A stretch of 64,000 nt of DNA from Sphaerulina vaccinii. Its lineage: Eukaryota > Ascomycota > Dothideomycetes > Mycosphaerellales > Mycosphaerellaceae. Position 1 is the stretch's first letter. Each line of letters begins with the position of its first letter. The translations under genes were made by a program, and so were the position numbers. Below are positions 52,541 through 64,000 of the stretch, one piece after another. The notes under the pieces are model-generated. The model searched no databases, was not told where the DNA came from, and worked only from the letters and a program-made list of their open reading frames with translations. The stretch is from assembly GCA_022570795.1 (NCBI GenBank), contig JAKUDP010000003.1, positions 1,736,001-1,800,000 on the forward strand, in the 5' to 3' direction.

Positions 52541-53971
52541 CTAAGCCTTAGGGGCAGCACCCATATATTGTTTATTCGGCTTCGGATTCCCCTGATACTT
52601 ACACTTCGGAAACTTAGGAGCCTCAGTGAAGTAAGTCTTGTAATAGACATTATTCCCATTGTTCTGGACAATGTCCAAGCTTGGGCCAATCGGTCCACCA
52701 GCAGTTTGCGAATCAGGATAGAGGAAGTTGTTGCTGAGAGTATTACCCGGGCAGCCTAGAGTAGTGCCATCGAGACCTAGAGCAACGAGCTTTCCAAGAA
52801 GGTTTGAGACAGCGGCTTGAGCGGCTTGAGATTCGCCAGCGAGGGCGAGAGGAGTGATGGAGTTGAGGCCTTGGTAGACGTTACACAAAATGGTAGAAGC
52901 GTTGAGGTTTGGTGTTCCGATCTGACCGAATGGCATAGCGACTGGGTTTGCTGGGTAGATTCGCGTGAAGCCATCTGTGAGAGCTTCAACGGCACCGTAG
53001 GGAGTTGCACGACGGTACCAGTTCTTTGGCCAGCGCTCGGGGACGTATTGGAAATTTCCGGTCTTCTTGTCTAGTTTGGCTCCAACGATGTTTGAGATTG
53101 ATTCGTAGTTGGCTACACCGCCTGCGCCGTATGTGCCGTTGCTGAAGTACTCTGGGTAGAAGTTGAAGGCTACTACGGAGACGATGGATGGGAAGGGGAA
53201 GTAGTAGATCCATGGGTTGTAGGTTTGGGTGAAGCGGCTGTTTGCGCTGTAACTTGAAGGGTGTTAGACTTATATGATTTGTCGCAGATGAGGAAAGGCT
53301 TACTGTTTTCGCATAACATCGTAGCTGAACTCTTTCTTAGGATCCTGAAGCACGAACTCAACATTCTGCTTGAAGATACGAGAGCTCAAGTGGTGGTTGT
53401 CACCACAGCCATTGTAGTAGTCCTCACGGTTTGGCGAGATATCGACTTCAACGGTGGAGTGTCGGTTCAAGCCTCCAATGCCGTTGTTGGAGCTACCGAT
53501 GGACCAAGACTCAGTAGCTGGGTCACCGTCGGTAAGAATGGCAAAGATGGAGAGGATAGTGCTCAAGTCTGTGCCCATGTTGAAGCCACGTGCGGTAGCC
53601 TCGACTGCTTGTGCCATTGTGACTGTGCCCTGATTAGCATGTTATGCTGACGATCGATCTGAAAAAGACGTACTGATGCCGTCCCTGGGCAGGTAGCCAT
53701 AGTTGGCCAGCAGGTTCAGACCAGGACATGGTCCACGAGCATCATTCGGTCCTGGCTCCTGGAACACGTAGTTCGGTTCTGGTCGCAGATTGTTTGGATC
53801 GATAGCTGCGGCGACTGAACCGGCAATGCCCTCAACATCATTGATTAAGTTTTGCAACAAGTTGGTGGTCTGTCGCTTCTCGAAGTCAGATTCAACGTTC
53901 TCCCTCACGGCACCAGGATATGCCAGGGCAATGGCGGGCAGGGCGAGCAACGCAGCGGACTTCATCTTCAA
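52541..53971 (-). CDS. secreted heme-thiolate peroxidase (chloroperoxidase/peroxygenase family)
   Basis: Exons 53971-53674, 53622-53304 and 53252-52541 give 442 aa. Signal peptide MKMKSAALLALPAIALAYP. The proximal heme-Cys motif is ARGPCPGLNLLANYGYLPRDG, with PCP as thiolate ligand. The distal acid motif is HSTVEVDISPNRED (E-x-D, where many relatives have EGD or EHD). Members use H2O2 for halogenation or oxygen transfer on aromatics and fatty acids outside the cell. The second acceptor is ambiguous (TTCAAG or TTACAG), changing two residues. The gene is convergent with the adenylation-domain remnant, and no pathway neighbour is present. Confidence 0.88.
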
Positions 53972-56187
53972 TGGCGATGAGTTGGGGAGGAAGCAGAAAG
54001 TGATGAAGACTGAGATGTGTGTTGTTCTGCTCGACTACTCGTGCAGGCGAGATAAATATGTCGAGAATCAGCATCCTGACGCAATGCTCTCTGACAACAG
54101 ATCGTGATGTCGAGGCGCACAGCTAACTTCTTCCAGTGTCGTTGAGCTGAAGCGAAGCATCATCGTGGCGCCGTTGCAGTGTTGTCGAACGGCTGATATG
54201 GTATACGATTGATCGGGGAATCCTAGGAGGCAACTGCTTGAGCCGCATTGAGTCTGCGCAGAAAGAGATCTTCGACCGTTGAGTTGTCAGCCGTCGTGTA
54301 ACGTCCCGTTAAGGTAACATTTGTGGTACTCAAGGATGCCGAACGCTAAGTCTTCAAGAAGCACGGATGTCGAAGTAAGCATAGCTTTGATTATAAGCAT
54401 CGGTTCCGGCAAGAAGGCTATGGCTCCGGACATCATGTATTACAAGCTTCGCTTCGGCCATTGCTCACGTTCATCCCGATAACACTTCGATCAGAATCGT
54501 TGTCCTACGCAGACAGCGTGTCCATTGGCCTTGGTAATATGTGTGCAGTCGAGCGTAGTTGCGAGCTGCAGCCTCCTCAACATCTCTCGAGACGGAAGCT
54601 GGGCTGCATGCCACGTATGAGAATGCTGGAAGGCTTTCATGTTGGTTGATAGCTTGCACGTGTCAGTGCTAGGCGGCCTGACCACCGGAAGTATGATGAT
54701 TGGATGGAATTTGCGGTTTGTTGCACGGTTGTGCTGTAAGCATGAAGGATCTTGAAGAAATCTATGAGATCTGCAATATCTCATGCATGATTGAAGATGT
54801 GGCGCCGCCGCATTCCAAAAGTGGAAGTACCACAGGCGCGCTAAGTGCCATAGGGCTCCACAAGTGAAGAGAGGCTCCCAGGATATGCCATGCGGCTCTG
54901 CTCGACAAGCGACGTAGGTGAGAACTTTTCGACAGCCACATTGGCGATAAAGCTCGTTGTCAGTGTTCATTTGCAGTCCTGTCCTGTCCGATCGTGGGAC
55001 CGATATCCTTCGTGAGTGCTGCGAAGTGTACAATGATGACCTGCAGCGTGCAGCAGGAGCTCTTCTATTCTTGTTGTCTTCATCTTTCGAGTCAGACCCG
55101 AAATTGGTATAGGATGGAGATCGTCAAAGATCGTGATCAGTGTATCCGGCAGGCGGGAAAGGGAGCCAAGCCTGTCGGTCCTGACTCCGTCTCCTTGCAC
55201 TGACTTTCAGCCCCGAAAGCAAGCGTTTAGGCGAGTTCGGAATGGTATAGATGCCGCAGATGACATATGTGTTTGCGGTGTGGGCTGTCCTAATTCTGTT
55301 AGATGGTATGCTTATTGGTCCTTCCTGCTGACAAGATGACGGCGGTGTGTGATCAGCTAGATTTTATAGCCCACCGCAGGCCACTTCAGCGAAAGCTGGA
55401 AACAAATGCCGGAGCGCAAACTGATCGACCTTAGGCATCGCTTATCGTTGTCCGCCCAGTCGGTGCCTGGGGCGTGCCAGCAAGCGAGTAGTTGCAAGGA
55501 GTATCGATATCGACAGCTACCTTACCTTACCGTCCATGCAAGTATGCGGGAAGCTGCATCAGCAACCAGGTCTTGGGCGGAAGTCGCGTAGCTCGCGTAA
55601 TCTGTTGTTTCGTGATACCTCAGCTGTAGAAGTATTGGTTGCCTAGCGTGCCGCTTGATGCAGAGAACGCGCCGTTGGCATGCGTTGAGGAGAGTGACAG
55701 AGTGTCATGAGTTGGACGTAAGACGATGTTCGAAAGAGGAAGGGAAGGAAGGAGATGAGAAAGAAAGAAGGGGGCCATCTGACTCTCGGCGAAGGCATCA
55801 ACAGTTGCTGCCTTGATCCCAGTCTCTAGCAAACCAGTTCAACATGTCTGCGTCCTGTCTGCGACTTCAGCAGCCTGGTAAACTCACTTTGCCAGAAGCA
55901 TGGTTTCCGACGATACAAAAATACGGCTATGTCCTACTAGCTATCATCTTTCTCTGCTTGATCCCGTGAGCTGTCTGGAATCAATTGGCGTGCTGGTAAG
56001 CTGCAACGAGCAAGGAAAGGTCAGCATATGGAAAGCATCTCTGCACACCGATTAATGTTTCTGTGTTTCTGTCAGTCAGTCCCAGACCTTGACTATCGTT
56101 CGCACATGGAGATAAAAGCAGAGTATAGAGACATTCTTCGATTCATTCATACATATCGATGCTTAATTCGCACTCGAAGCAGTCCCA
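53972..56187. other. 2.2 kb intergenic region, no supported gene
   Basis: Open frames are short and unconvincing. At 54297-54319 TGTAACGTCCCGTTAAGGTAACA resembles the TGTAACGG..CCGTTACA palindrome at 33.8 kb. This might be a transposon-end remnant. Nothing else was found. Confidence 0.45.
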
Positions 56188-59100
56188 TTATGGCCGCTCT
56201 GCTCGCCCACTACGACGTCGCTTAGGATCAAAGCCTTGTTGCTGAGATTCCTCGTGCCTTCTCTTCCTACTCTCCTGCCCACTTTCTCCATCTCGTGGCA
56301 TATTTCTGCCACTAGCCTCTCTTCGATCGTCTGAACGTGGCTGCTGATCATCACGTCGACCGCTTCTGAAGTCTGCTTGCGGTCCTGATGGCGCCATGCG
56401 GTTAGCACCACTCTGCCTCTGATCACTCTGGTATGGGCCTTGTGGTGGTCCATTGAAGGAGCCAGATGCGTGAGAACGGTGAGAATGGCCATCATCTGGG
56501 CGTGGCTGTTGGCGTTCGGAGCCTCGTGAATCACCCCGGGAGCTATCACGAGGCCGCTCATCGCGGGACAATCGATCTCGTCTGCTTCTGCTATCGTCGA
56601 CAGGAGGACCTGGTGGTGGTGGAGGAGCATTGCCTGGACCAAACGCAGGCTCGTTGTGAGGTCGCTCGCGGCTCGGATGGCGACTGCCTGATTGTCTGCC
56701 TCCGTCACGATGTCGGTGACTGCGCTCGTCTCCGCGATCTTGTCTCGATTGGAAGAGGTCTGAAGTTGATGATGGTGCCGCAGGCGGAGCCATCGTTGGA
56801 GCACCTGATACGCTTGACTGCCTAGATGAAGCACCTCGGAACATCACATTTTGTGGACTGGCCTGACTTCCGTTGCCTTGCAGCGTAGCGTTGATACTGG
56901 CACGTTGTCTATTCTTCTGCTCTCTTTGTGCTGTTGTCGCAGGACCGGATGGTGGCATGTTGTTCGCAGGAGAAGGTCCAGTTGGTGTTCCAGATGGAGG
57001 ACCATGACGCCCAGGTCCACGAGGAGCAGACGGTGGAGCTGCTGCCAACGGCGAGCTTGCACTTCCGTTCCGTGGACCATTCGGTGCAAAGCTGGTCTGA
57101 ATTGGCTGAGGCTGTTGGCCAAGCTGGTTGAGTCTGCTTGGGTGCACGGCTGGACCACTCTCGGTAGCAGGCGTGCTTGGCGCAGAATTGGGCGCCGAAG
57201 CTCGATCTAGATGGCCGCTTGACTGGCGGGAAGGTCCTCGAGGTGCCGCAGGAGTGGAATGCTCGGGTTGTCGTGCAACTGTTGGCGACGGCAAAGGCGT
57301 GGTGCCTGCCTGAGGGGCTGTGAAGTTTCGGCTGCCTCTACTAGCTGCGGGACCATGCTTGGGGCCTGTCGGTGGCTCGGCAGGCGCATTCAACCGCCCG
57401 TATGTCGACTCTGCTGTAGGGGGTGGCATCTCCTGCAATCTGGGACCTCGCGATCGAGACCCTCGTGGCGTCAGATCCTGCTGAGGCTCAGCGCGAGCTG
57501 GAGCGTCTCGTGAACCCTCAGATTCTCTCGATCGCCCATTGGTGCGACTGTCAGATCGTGGCTGGAATTGTGGCGGCCCATTGCGCTCCTCCGGATGACC
57601 ACGTTCTCTTCGCTGCTCAGCTTCCAGGTCCACGCGGAACCGATCCCTAGGATTTGGACGTGGGGTTGAGTCCTGGTTGATCATGGCAAGACGAGCTGGA
57701 TTGACTGCCACTGGTTCTTGTGGGGCAGGCGCAACAGAGCTAGCAACTGGGGGTGGGCCTCGATGACTCTCGGATGTGACGGCCACTGAGGAGAGATGTG
57801 GCATGCGATCTGGATGCAGACTGCTGTCCGAAGCTCGGCTGGATAGTGCTGGGCGCTCTCGTGATTCAGGCGCGTGCCGACTCTGATGGGTGGGCGCATC
57901 ATGTCGAGAACCACGAACCTCTTCACGACCATATCGAGCATCGGCTGGTCCACGATCGTAGGCGCGCTCATCACGATAAGACCCGCGACTGGCTGGTGCC
58001 GGCGACGTTCTGCCTCTGCCGCTTCGGTGACTTGGTGACTGGTCTCGCGAGGCAGGGCGTGCTTCACCACCTCTCTCGAGTCTGCCATAATGCTCATCTG
58101 GTCCTGGTCGATCACCATAACGGGAACTGTGCCGTGGTGCAGACTGTCCAGAGCCTGGTCTGTTATATGCGGATTCTTCAGGACGATTTGGCAGATCCCG
58201 AGGCAGTCTTGAGCTTTCTATCCGATTCGAAGCATCTCTGGAATCTGGTCGTTGTGGTACACTCGGATGCGGTGCGTTCCTGGATTGATATGGCGCCGGC
58301 GTGGACGGCTTAGAGTCCGATCGTGACACGTCTCGTCCTGGCATCGAACGTGCTGGACGCGCATCTGCCGGCTTCTGCGGTTCCCTACTTGGAAGCGACC
58401 TGTCTGCGGGTGCAGCATCTTTTGCGCCATTGGGGGCCGTGTTCGCTGCTTTGGCCGCAGCCATCTGTTCGTCTCTGATCTCACCATCCTCAACAGCAGA
58501 CTCCTTTCTCGGTGCACCATTACTAAGAGTGGGCTTGAAGTCTGGCGCTGAAGCATTGAGCTTTGCAGAACCTGGCTGAGGAGTCTCTGGTCTCGCAGAA
58601 GACTCTTTGCCACCAGACTTCGTCCCGTCCTTTGCGCCTTCGCCAAGTCTGAACGCCTGTGGCAGAACCCACTGCTTCTCTCGGTTCTGAATAGGTCCTC
58701 GGAGCGACATAGCTGCAAGCTTGAGATCGCTGCGCTGCTCCTCTTTCGACAACCTCTCAACTTGGTCCATCATGTTCTTGCCCATGAACTTGAGTGCCGG
58801 GAATACCGAAGTGATGCCATTGAGAACGATGATGCCGTTGCGGATATGCATGTACTCACCCGACTCGAAGCAAGCTTGCAGCGCTCCGTTGAGAGCGGCA
58901 TGAACGTTGAACAACATCCTGCGGAATGTCTCCCAGTCCATGACAGACTTTGGCTCACCATTGGGCTCGAAGATCTTGACGAAACCTGGGAGCTTCTTCT
59001 TCAAACCCAAGGCCTCTTTCTCGTACGTCGCCTTATCTGCGTGCCAGCGATGGAGAAGCTTGAGCACTTCCCACAAGAACCGTGCAAGATGCTGAGCTTC

Positions 59101-62100
59101 GTTTTGTGTACACTCAAATATGAGTGAGCACAACTGCTTCTTCTTGAACAGTTGATGTAGAAGATGCATGAGGCTGAATCCAGGAGTGCCGTTCTGGTGC
59201 ATGAGTTTCAGCATCTCGAACGAATAATGCGAGTCGATAGCCGATAGCATGGCTCGCGGCAGAAAACACTCTTGCAGGAGAGCTTGATGCTTCGCTTCAA
59301 TTGCAGCCTTGATCTGCTGCTGGTCCACGGCGGCAGACTTTGGAAACCAATAGGTGTTCTCGCCAGGAACGACCTTGTTACCAATCTTGCCGCCACTGAT
59401 GCGAGTGCGCACTGCCATGTATGCAGCCATGTGCTGCATCGGCTCGGACTTCAAGCTGTCGAACCACTTTTGCAAAGTTCTCTTCCGAGCATCGCGCTCC
59501 TTGGTTGCGATACTGGTCAGATCAGTGCGGTCGCTGTTGATCTGCTTTATCTCCTGTTCGATGCGACTCGTCTCCTTCTGGTAGCTGTCGGTAGGCACAA
59601 GGACATCCTGGTGTGTCAGAGTCCAGAATGTGACATAGAAAGGAATGCTGAGTCGCGCAGCAAGCTCAGGAAGCGCATCGGTGAGCTGCTGAATGACAGG
59701 TTCCAGGACTGGGTGCCAAGGGCTCGATGTCGATTGCTCCTCCTCAGTACCTTCAGTCTTCAGATCCATCACTGATGTGTCGTTGCTGTCACCAGCGTCC
59801 TCAGGCTTGGCTTCGGACCCTTCCATAACAGTATCGCCAGTCTTATCCGTAGATGCAATGTCCGGCTTCTCCTTCTTGTCATTCTCTTGCTTCTTGGCAG
59901 CGTCATGCTCGTTCATGCGGCTGCGGATAGCCATGCGACGAATCATCAGCGCAACGCTGGGCTCAAGGCCAAAGTCCTGTACAAGTGCACCCACTTCAGG
60001 TACGGCTGCCTCAAGCTCTTGTGGCTTGAGGTTCCATTTCAGCGCATCAAGATACTGTGCGAACACAGCTGATATCTTGTCAAGATTGTTGCCGACCACC
60101 TTCAGTGGCGCAAATCGAAGCTCTTCGCCATGTGCGTAAAGCTTGCGATCCTGCGCGATGGCAACGAGGAGCTGACCAACCAGGCCTGAATTGCTTAGGC
60201 ACTGGATGAGACGTCTTGCCGGCTTTTCCTTCTCCTTTCTATGCCTCTGATCCGATAGCTGCTCCAGGATGTAGCTCTGCAATGAGACACCACCAGCCAT
60301 CGCTAGCACTTGAGTGTCGTTGAACTCCACATCTGAGCGGATGCCCGCCATTTCGACCAAGATCTGCTCGAACATCTCCAGATCGGTCGTTTCTCCGGCT
60401 CTGAGTTTCGACGCAAGGTATTGCAAGATTGGTGTTGGGTTCAAGTAGGTATACTTGGAGAAGAGATTGGCAACGAAGCGCGACAAAGCCTGCAACCATG
60501 GACTCGTAAGCATGCCATCGCCTTGCATGCGGTTTCGATGATTGCCGCTAAGTGAATTGATAAGTGCCCAGGTAAGCACCTCGTATGCCATAGGCGAGAA
60601 GTATTTTGTGCATTCCACCAAGCTGGGGATCATGTTCGCATAGACTTCGAGCTGACTGATCATCTCGCTCATGACGATGCCGGGTGCTGCCAGTGATACT
60701 TTGCCAAGTGCTCTGCCTTGCTTACGGACAGTGTCGTTGGAGACACGGCGAAGGACGTCACGCACTTCTGCTCTGTTGCGCGCGAAAGCATCACGGACAT
60801 CTGGCTGTCTTGAAGTAGAGCCTGAGAACCACTCCGCGTAGACGTTGTAGCGAATGCTGAGTGGATAGAGCTTGAGTAAGTCAAAGACTTGCTGACTGAG
60901 CTGGGGATTGTGTTTACCACAGCTCAGTGCAGGAACAAGTAGACGTCGGAGGAGCACAAGCCAGCGCGTTCGATTGGATTGTGAGGCGTCGCCAGTTAGG
61001 TTCTGCTCAGCAAGGCGTAAGAGTGTCCCATAGATCTCGGTATCTTGGCCGATCTTGGGTCCCAGAAAGCCGATGAAGGTATCGCACAAGAGGTATACGT
61101 CGTCAGAGCTTTGACAAAGAGGAACGTTGTCGCTCCAGTCGCTGTAGTAGTGTCTATACTCCTCGCCCGAATCCCGGAAGCAATCGTTGTGCAGCCATCT
61201 TATTGGCTTCTTGACTGTCCAAGAGCCGACTGGTAGCTGACCATTTGGCTGGACTGTCGTGTTGCTGAGACGTTCGTTCGTGGTACGGATATCCTGCTTA
61301 TCAGGCAGAGGCTTCATAGACTCAGTCATGTTGCTCAACATGTGCCGCACTATCCGAAAGAGGAATGGAGGCAGTTCGCTGTCCACCTCTGCCAACCACG
61401 GGAAGCGCCCAAGGATGTAAAGCGCTTCTGGAAGGGCTCCGATAAGCAATAGTGCTTTGAGCAGGTAAAGCTTCTGGTTGATCGGAGGCGGCAACTCTGG
61501 CTTAGCATCATCTTTCTTGTCCTGAGCTGGTGTTGAGCCATCATTCTTGCTCTTATCGAGACGTGGGTTTCGCGAGATCGGAGTGTCGTCTGGTAGGGCA
61601 CCTGCCATGAGAAGGGCATTCATTCCGCCACCAGGTCTGTCCTTTGCATCTTTCTCGGCTTTCTCTTTCTCAAGTCGCTTCTTCTCTGCAGGCATGTCCT
61701 GATCAAGCGGATAGAGGTGTGGGTACAGGTCTCGTAGAGAGACAAATCCGATCTTGATAAGCAGCGCCGTCAGGTATATGAGGTTATCAGGCAATGTGTC
61801 TTGCGGATCGCGTGCATCGGAAGCATAGAAGCGTAGTTTAAACCCCAGAAGCTGAGCCGCGTCGTAGTTTCCAGGTGGCGGAAGGTGACCCGTTTCTTTC
61901 ATATACTTCCGGTCCTCATTCACGCGTTGCCGTTTGTGTTGATTGGTCTCCTTTCCACGAGAGTCAAGCTCCGGTCGAGCTTCTTGCTCAAGCAACGGCA
62001 GTACAGAATCAAAGTCGACAATCTTGCGCGCACCCAACTCAAAGAATGCTTTGGTGTGCGTCTGTTGCACCTTTTGCCAAAAACGAACATCACGAGTCTG

Positions 62101-63326
62101 CCTCACAAGGGTCAACTGCTCCCGCTCATCATCAGTGTATGCTGACCTGCCCGAGCCAGGCAGACACCAGGCAGGAAGAGTGCTGAAGCCTTGGTCTTCC
62201 CATTTCAGGTTGTCAAGGGATTCATTGCTCGGCCACCAAGAGCTCGCACGGTAAAATTTCATGAAGAAAGGATAAGCTTTGACCAGGAGATCGGCACTGA
62301 CGTCCAGGGTGATATCCAGAACGCGGCCAACATCAAGATCGAAAGCTCCAACAAGAGCCTTGACACGCTGGAAAGCGTCTTCGGCGATATAACGATTCTC
62401 TCCGTCACGCTTCTCAAAGGCTTGCTGCGCGGTGTTGAAGAACTCAGTAATCAGCTTGGCATATCCTTCGCTCTCCTCCCGAAGTAGGTTGAAGTTGGCT
62501 TGTCGATAGAGGGCATTGGTCGTCTTGCGGGTTCGCATCTTCTCGAAGGTACTGCGTACGAGGCCTAATTCCTGCAGCAGAGGTATATCGAATTCGAGTC
62601 GCATGGTCTCCTGATCGATTCCAGTGGCAGCCACAAGTTCCTTCAAGACCTCTCCCTTGTGGCCGGATTCGAAGAGGAACGACAAGTTGCTGAGGAACAG
62701 GAGCTCGGCACCTAAGCCATCGCTTTCTTGCCTGACAGCAATCAACGATCGCACAGAATGGCCAGCTTGCTGGCCCGTCAACCTTCCATCCAGAGCTGAC
62801 CGTATCAGCTCCTGAAGAAGGTCGCTGAGTTGCAGATCATCTAGCGAGGCTGCCGAGTCCAGTATCGACTGGCTACCAGTCTCCGTCCATGCTGCCACAA
62901 TGTCGTCCGCTACATAGGTGTAGTGATATGGCGTCCTCTGATCAATAGGCACATCTTCCATAGAGGTCTCTCCATTGGCGATGGGCGTGGCTCCAGGCAC
63001 TGGTGTGTCTCCATTCTCGGCTGGCCTGCAGTGTCATATCCTGGTCAGCTTGTGTTTACTTCTGCTCCGCGCCGCACGCTGGCCGGTCGACATCGGGGTA
63101 TGCTCTTGACTAACGTTTCTAGGCTTGATGCATCCTGTGCGTTGCCATTCACTGGTGTGTTCAGAGCAGACGCCGCCTCATCAGTCACTTCATCTGCTAC
63201 AGCGCTACCCTTCGACGTACGCCGTGAAGCCATCCGCGATTTCTCGGGTCGATATGGTGAAGCTCGTGAAGCATCGTCGGAAGGTTGGCGTTCGGGTCGC
63301 TTCCGTTTGGTGCTCGCGGGAGCCAT
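56188..63326 (-). CDS. THO2: THO complex subunit 2 (mRNA export / R-loop prevention)
   Basis: Exons 63326-63115 and 63025-56188 give 2349 aa, typical of Tho2/THOC2. The protein scaffolds THO/TREX, coupling transcription to mRNP export in the nucleus. The N-terminus is basic (STKRKRPERQ). The long alpha-solenoid shows THOC2 landmarks such as WSDNVPLCQSSDDVYLLCD, YAEWFSGSTSRQPDVRD, PTPILQYLASKLRAGETTDL, YVTFWTLTHQDVLVPTDSY and NGIIVLNGITSVFPALKFMG. The last 750 residues are Pro/Ser/Arg-rich and disordered, ending GFDPKRRRSGRAERP. An ATG at 63000 is downstream of the intron. The 63326 start is preferred because the 89 nt intron joins two open, basic/acidic coding stretches in frame. Confidence 0.93.
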
Positions 63327-63698
63327 GATGGCGGCGCGAGCTCGCTGCGCGTGGTGTGAAGGAGGAGATGGAGAAATGTCGCGTCGATGTCAACATGAGG
63401 CAGAAAGTTGTAGAAGGAGTGGTTGGCGGAAAGTCGTATGTCGAGTTTCGGCGCGCGACCGGCGCTGTCGATGGTCAAGGCGTTTCCATGCGGCACAAAA
63501 GGATGCAAGAGACGATTATTGCTGGACCTGTCTCGAGCGCGAAAGAAATGGGCGATGATGGGATTTCGTGGTTCGTTGTCGTGATCTTGACAGGAAAGCA
63601 TATGTTGGATCGGCGGATGAGTCAGCGCATTGACGACCTTCACATTTTATGACTGACATTCTGTTTCTGTTCCAGCAAGAACATACACAGCACAAAAC
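63327..63698. promoter_or_regulatory. divergent promoter, THO2 / glutamyl-tRNA synthetase
   Basis: 372 bp between two housekeeping starts transcribed away from each other. A CTGTTCCAG acceptor-like sequence at about 63665-63674 suggests a 5' UTR intron for the synthetase. Confidence 0.5.
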
Positions 63699-64000
63699 AT
63701 GACAGACCGCAAAGCACAAGTGGCCAGGTGGGTAGAGAAGGCCAAGGCCTTTGAGCCTCTCAACCTCAAGCAGATTGAGAAGCCGTTGGAGGAACTCGAC
63801 GCCCACCTCACAGTCCGCAGCTACATTGTGGGCTATGGTCCTACCGATGCCGATACAACTGTCTGGAAGACGCTGCGAGGCAACCGAGTGGCAATCAACT
63901 TCATCAAGCAGGGTCTTATGGTCAACTTGACCAGATGGTTCACTTTCATCGAGGCGACAGCAGCACCAACCATTGAGCTGCCCACGCGACCAGTCGAGAA
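63699..64000 (+). CDS. GUS1: cytosolic glutamyl-tRNA synthetase, 5' end (partial)
   Basis: Open from ATG at 63699 to the window edge (100 codons). The sequence matches the GST-like N-terminal domain of fungal cytosolic GluRS: LEELDAHLTVRSYIVGYGP, TTVWKTLRGNRVAINFI, LTRWFTFIEA. In yeast this domain binds the Arc1 cofactor, tethering GluRS with MetRS. The catalytic domain lies beyond the window. The assignment rests on this domain alone, so another GST-C-containing synthetase or factor is possible. Confidence 0.75.
   Translation, partial: MTDRKAQVARWVEKAKAFEPLNLKQIEKPLEELDAHLTVRSYIVGYGPTDADTTVWKTLRGNRVAINFIKQGLMVNLTRWFTFIEATAAPTIELPTRPVE

Noticed and set aside
54297..54319. TGTAACG..GTAACA inverted sequence as an LTR end
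   Set aside because: Only a short imperfect match to the 33.8 kb palindrome. No paired LTR or target duplication was seen.
56163..56834. Minus-strand 223-codon frame overlapping the end of THO2
   Set aside because: It is an alternative frame of the disordered THO2 tail, which reads in a fully open 6.8 kb frame.
1..64000. CRISPR array, bacterial operon signals or viral genes
   Set aside because: The sequence is clearly eukaryotic with spliceosomal introns. The tandem repeats found are minisatellites, without spacer structure.

Overview
This 64 kb window is a nuclear segment of a filamentous ascomycete (Pezizomycotina). The reasons are frequent 46-90 nt GT..AG introns with CTAAC/CTGAC branch sites, fungal-specific families (Zn2Cys6 regulator, GH128, heme-thiolate peroxidase, tyrosinase, Bur1-type CDK) and many short secreted proteins. 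A Dothideomycete is my guess from overall gene style and is not proven here.

Layout. 1-26.5 kb is mostly ordinary: OPT peptide transporter (+), Bur1/CDK9 kinase (-), N-terminal-bZIP protein (+), 3-dehydroshikimate dehydratase-like enzyme (-), VPS18 (-), tyrosinase (+), a small low-complexity protein (-), MFS sugar transporter (-), F-box protein (-), copper amine oxidase (-) and a Mid2-like membrane protein (-). 27-34.6 kb is accessory. It holds two divergent caspase-fold paralogs that both appear to lack the catalytic His/Cys. Between them lies a GH128 glycosidase broken by an in-frame TGA. Beyond them are inverted repeats and a 315 bp hAT-type MITE with an 8 bp target duplication. 35-41.2 kb has a lipid-droplet hydrolase and a promethin-like protein flanking a tandem array of four related secreted proteins. 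41.6-43 kb is RPA49.

43-52 kb is accessory again. It contains a decayed array with cysteine-rich motifs, a frameshifted amidohydrolase/decarboxylase divergent from a Zn2Cys6 regulator, a diverged tandem duplication, a 101-aa secreted protein built by exon-plus-intron duplication, a truncated and frameshifted NRPS-like adenylation-domain remnant, and a tRNA-like sequence. 52.5-54 kb is a secreted heme-thiolate peroxidase. 56.2-64 kb is housekeeping: THO2 (-) and the 5' end of cytosolic glutamyl-tRNA synthetase (+, cut by the window edge).

Overall, conserved genes alternate with two fast-evolving islands (about 27-40 kb and 43-52 kb). These islands hold the duplications, pseudogenes, minisatellites and secreted-protein genes. 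The strongest candidates for something undescribed are the four-member secreted family, the two-repeat secreted protein at 50.2 kb and the pair of pseudo-caspases. All splice sites were read by eye. The exon sums were checked to be divisible by three for every intron-containing model except the decarboxylase, which is one base short.
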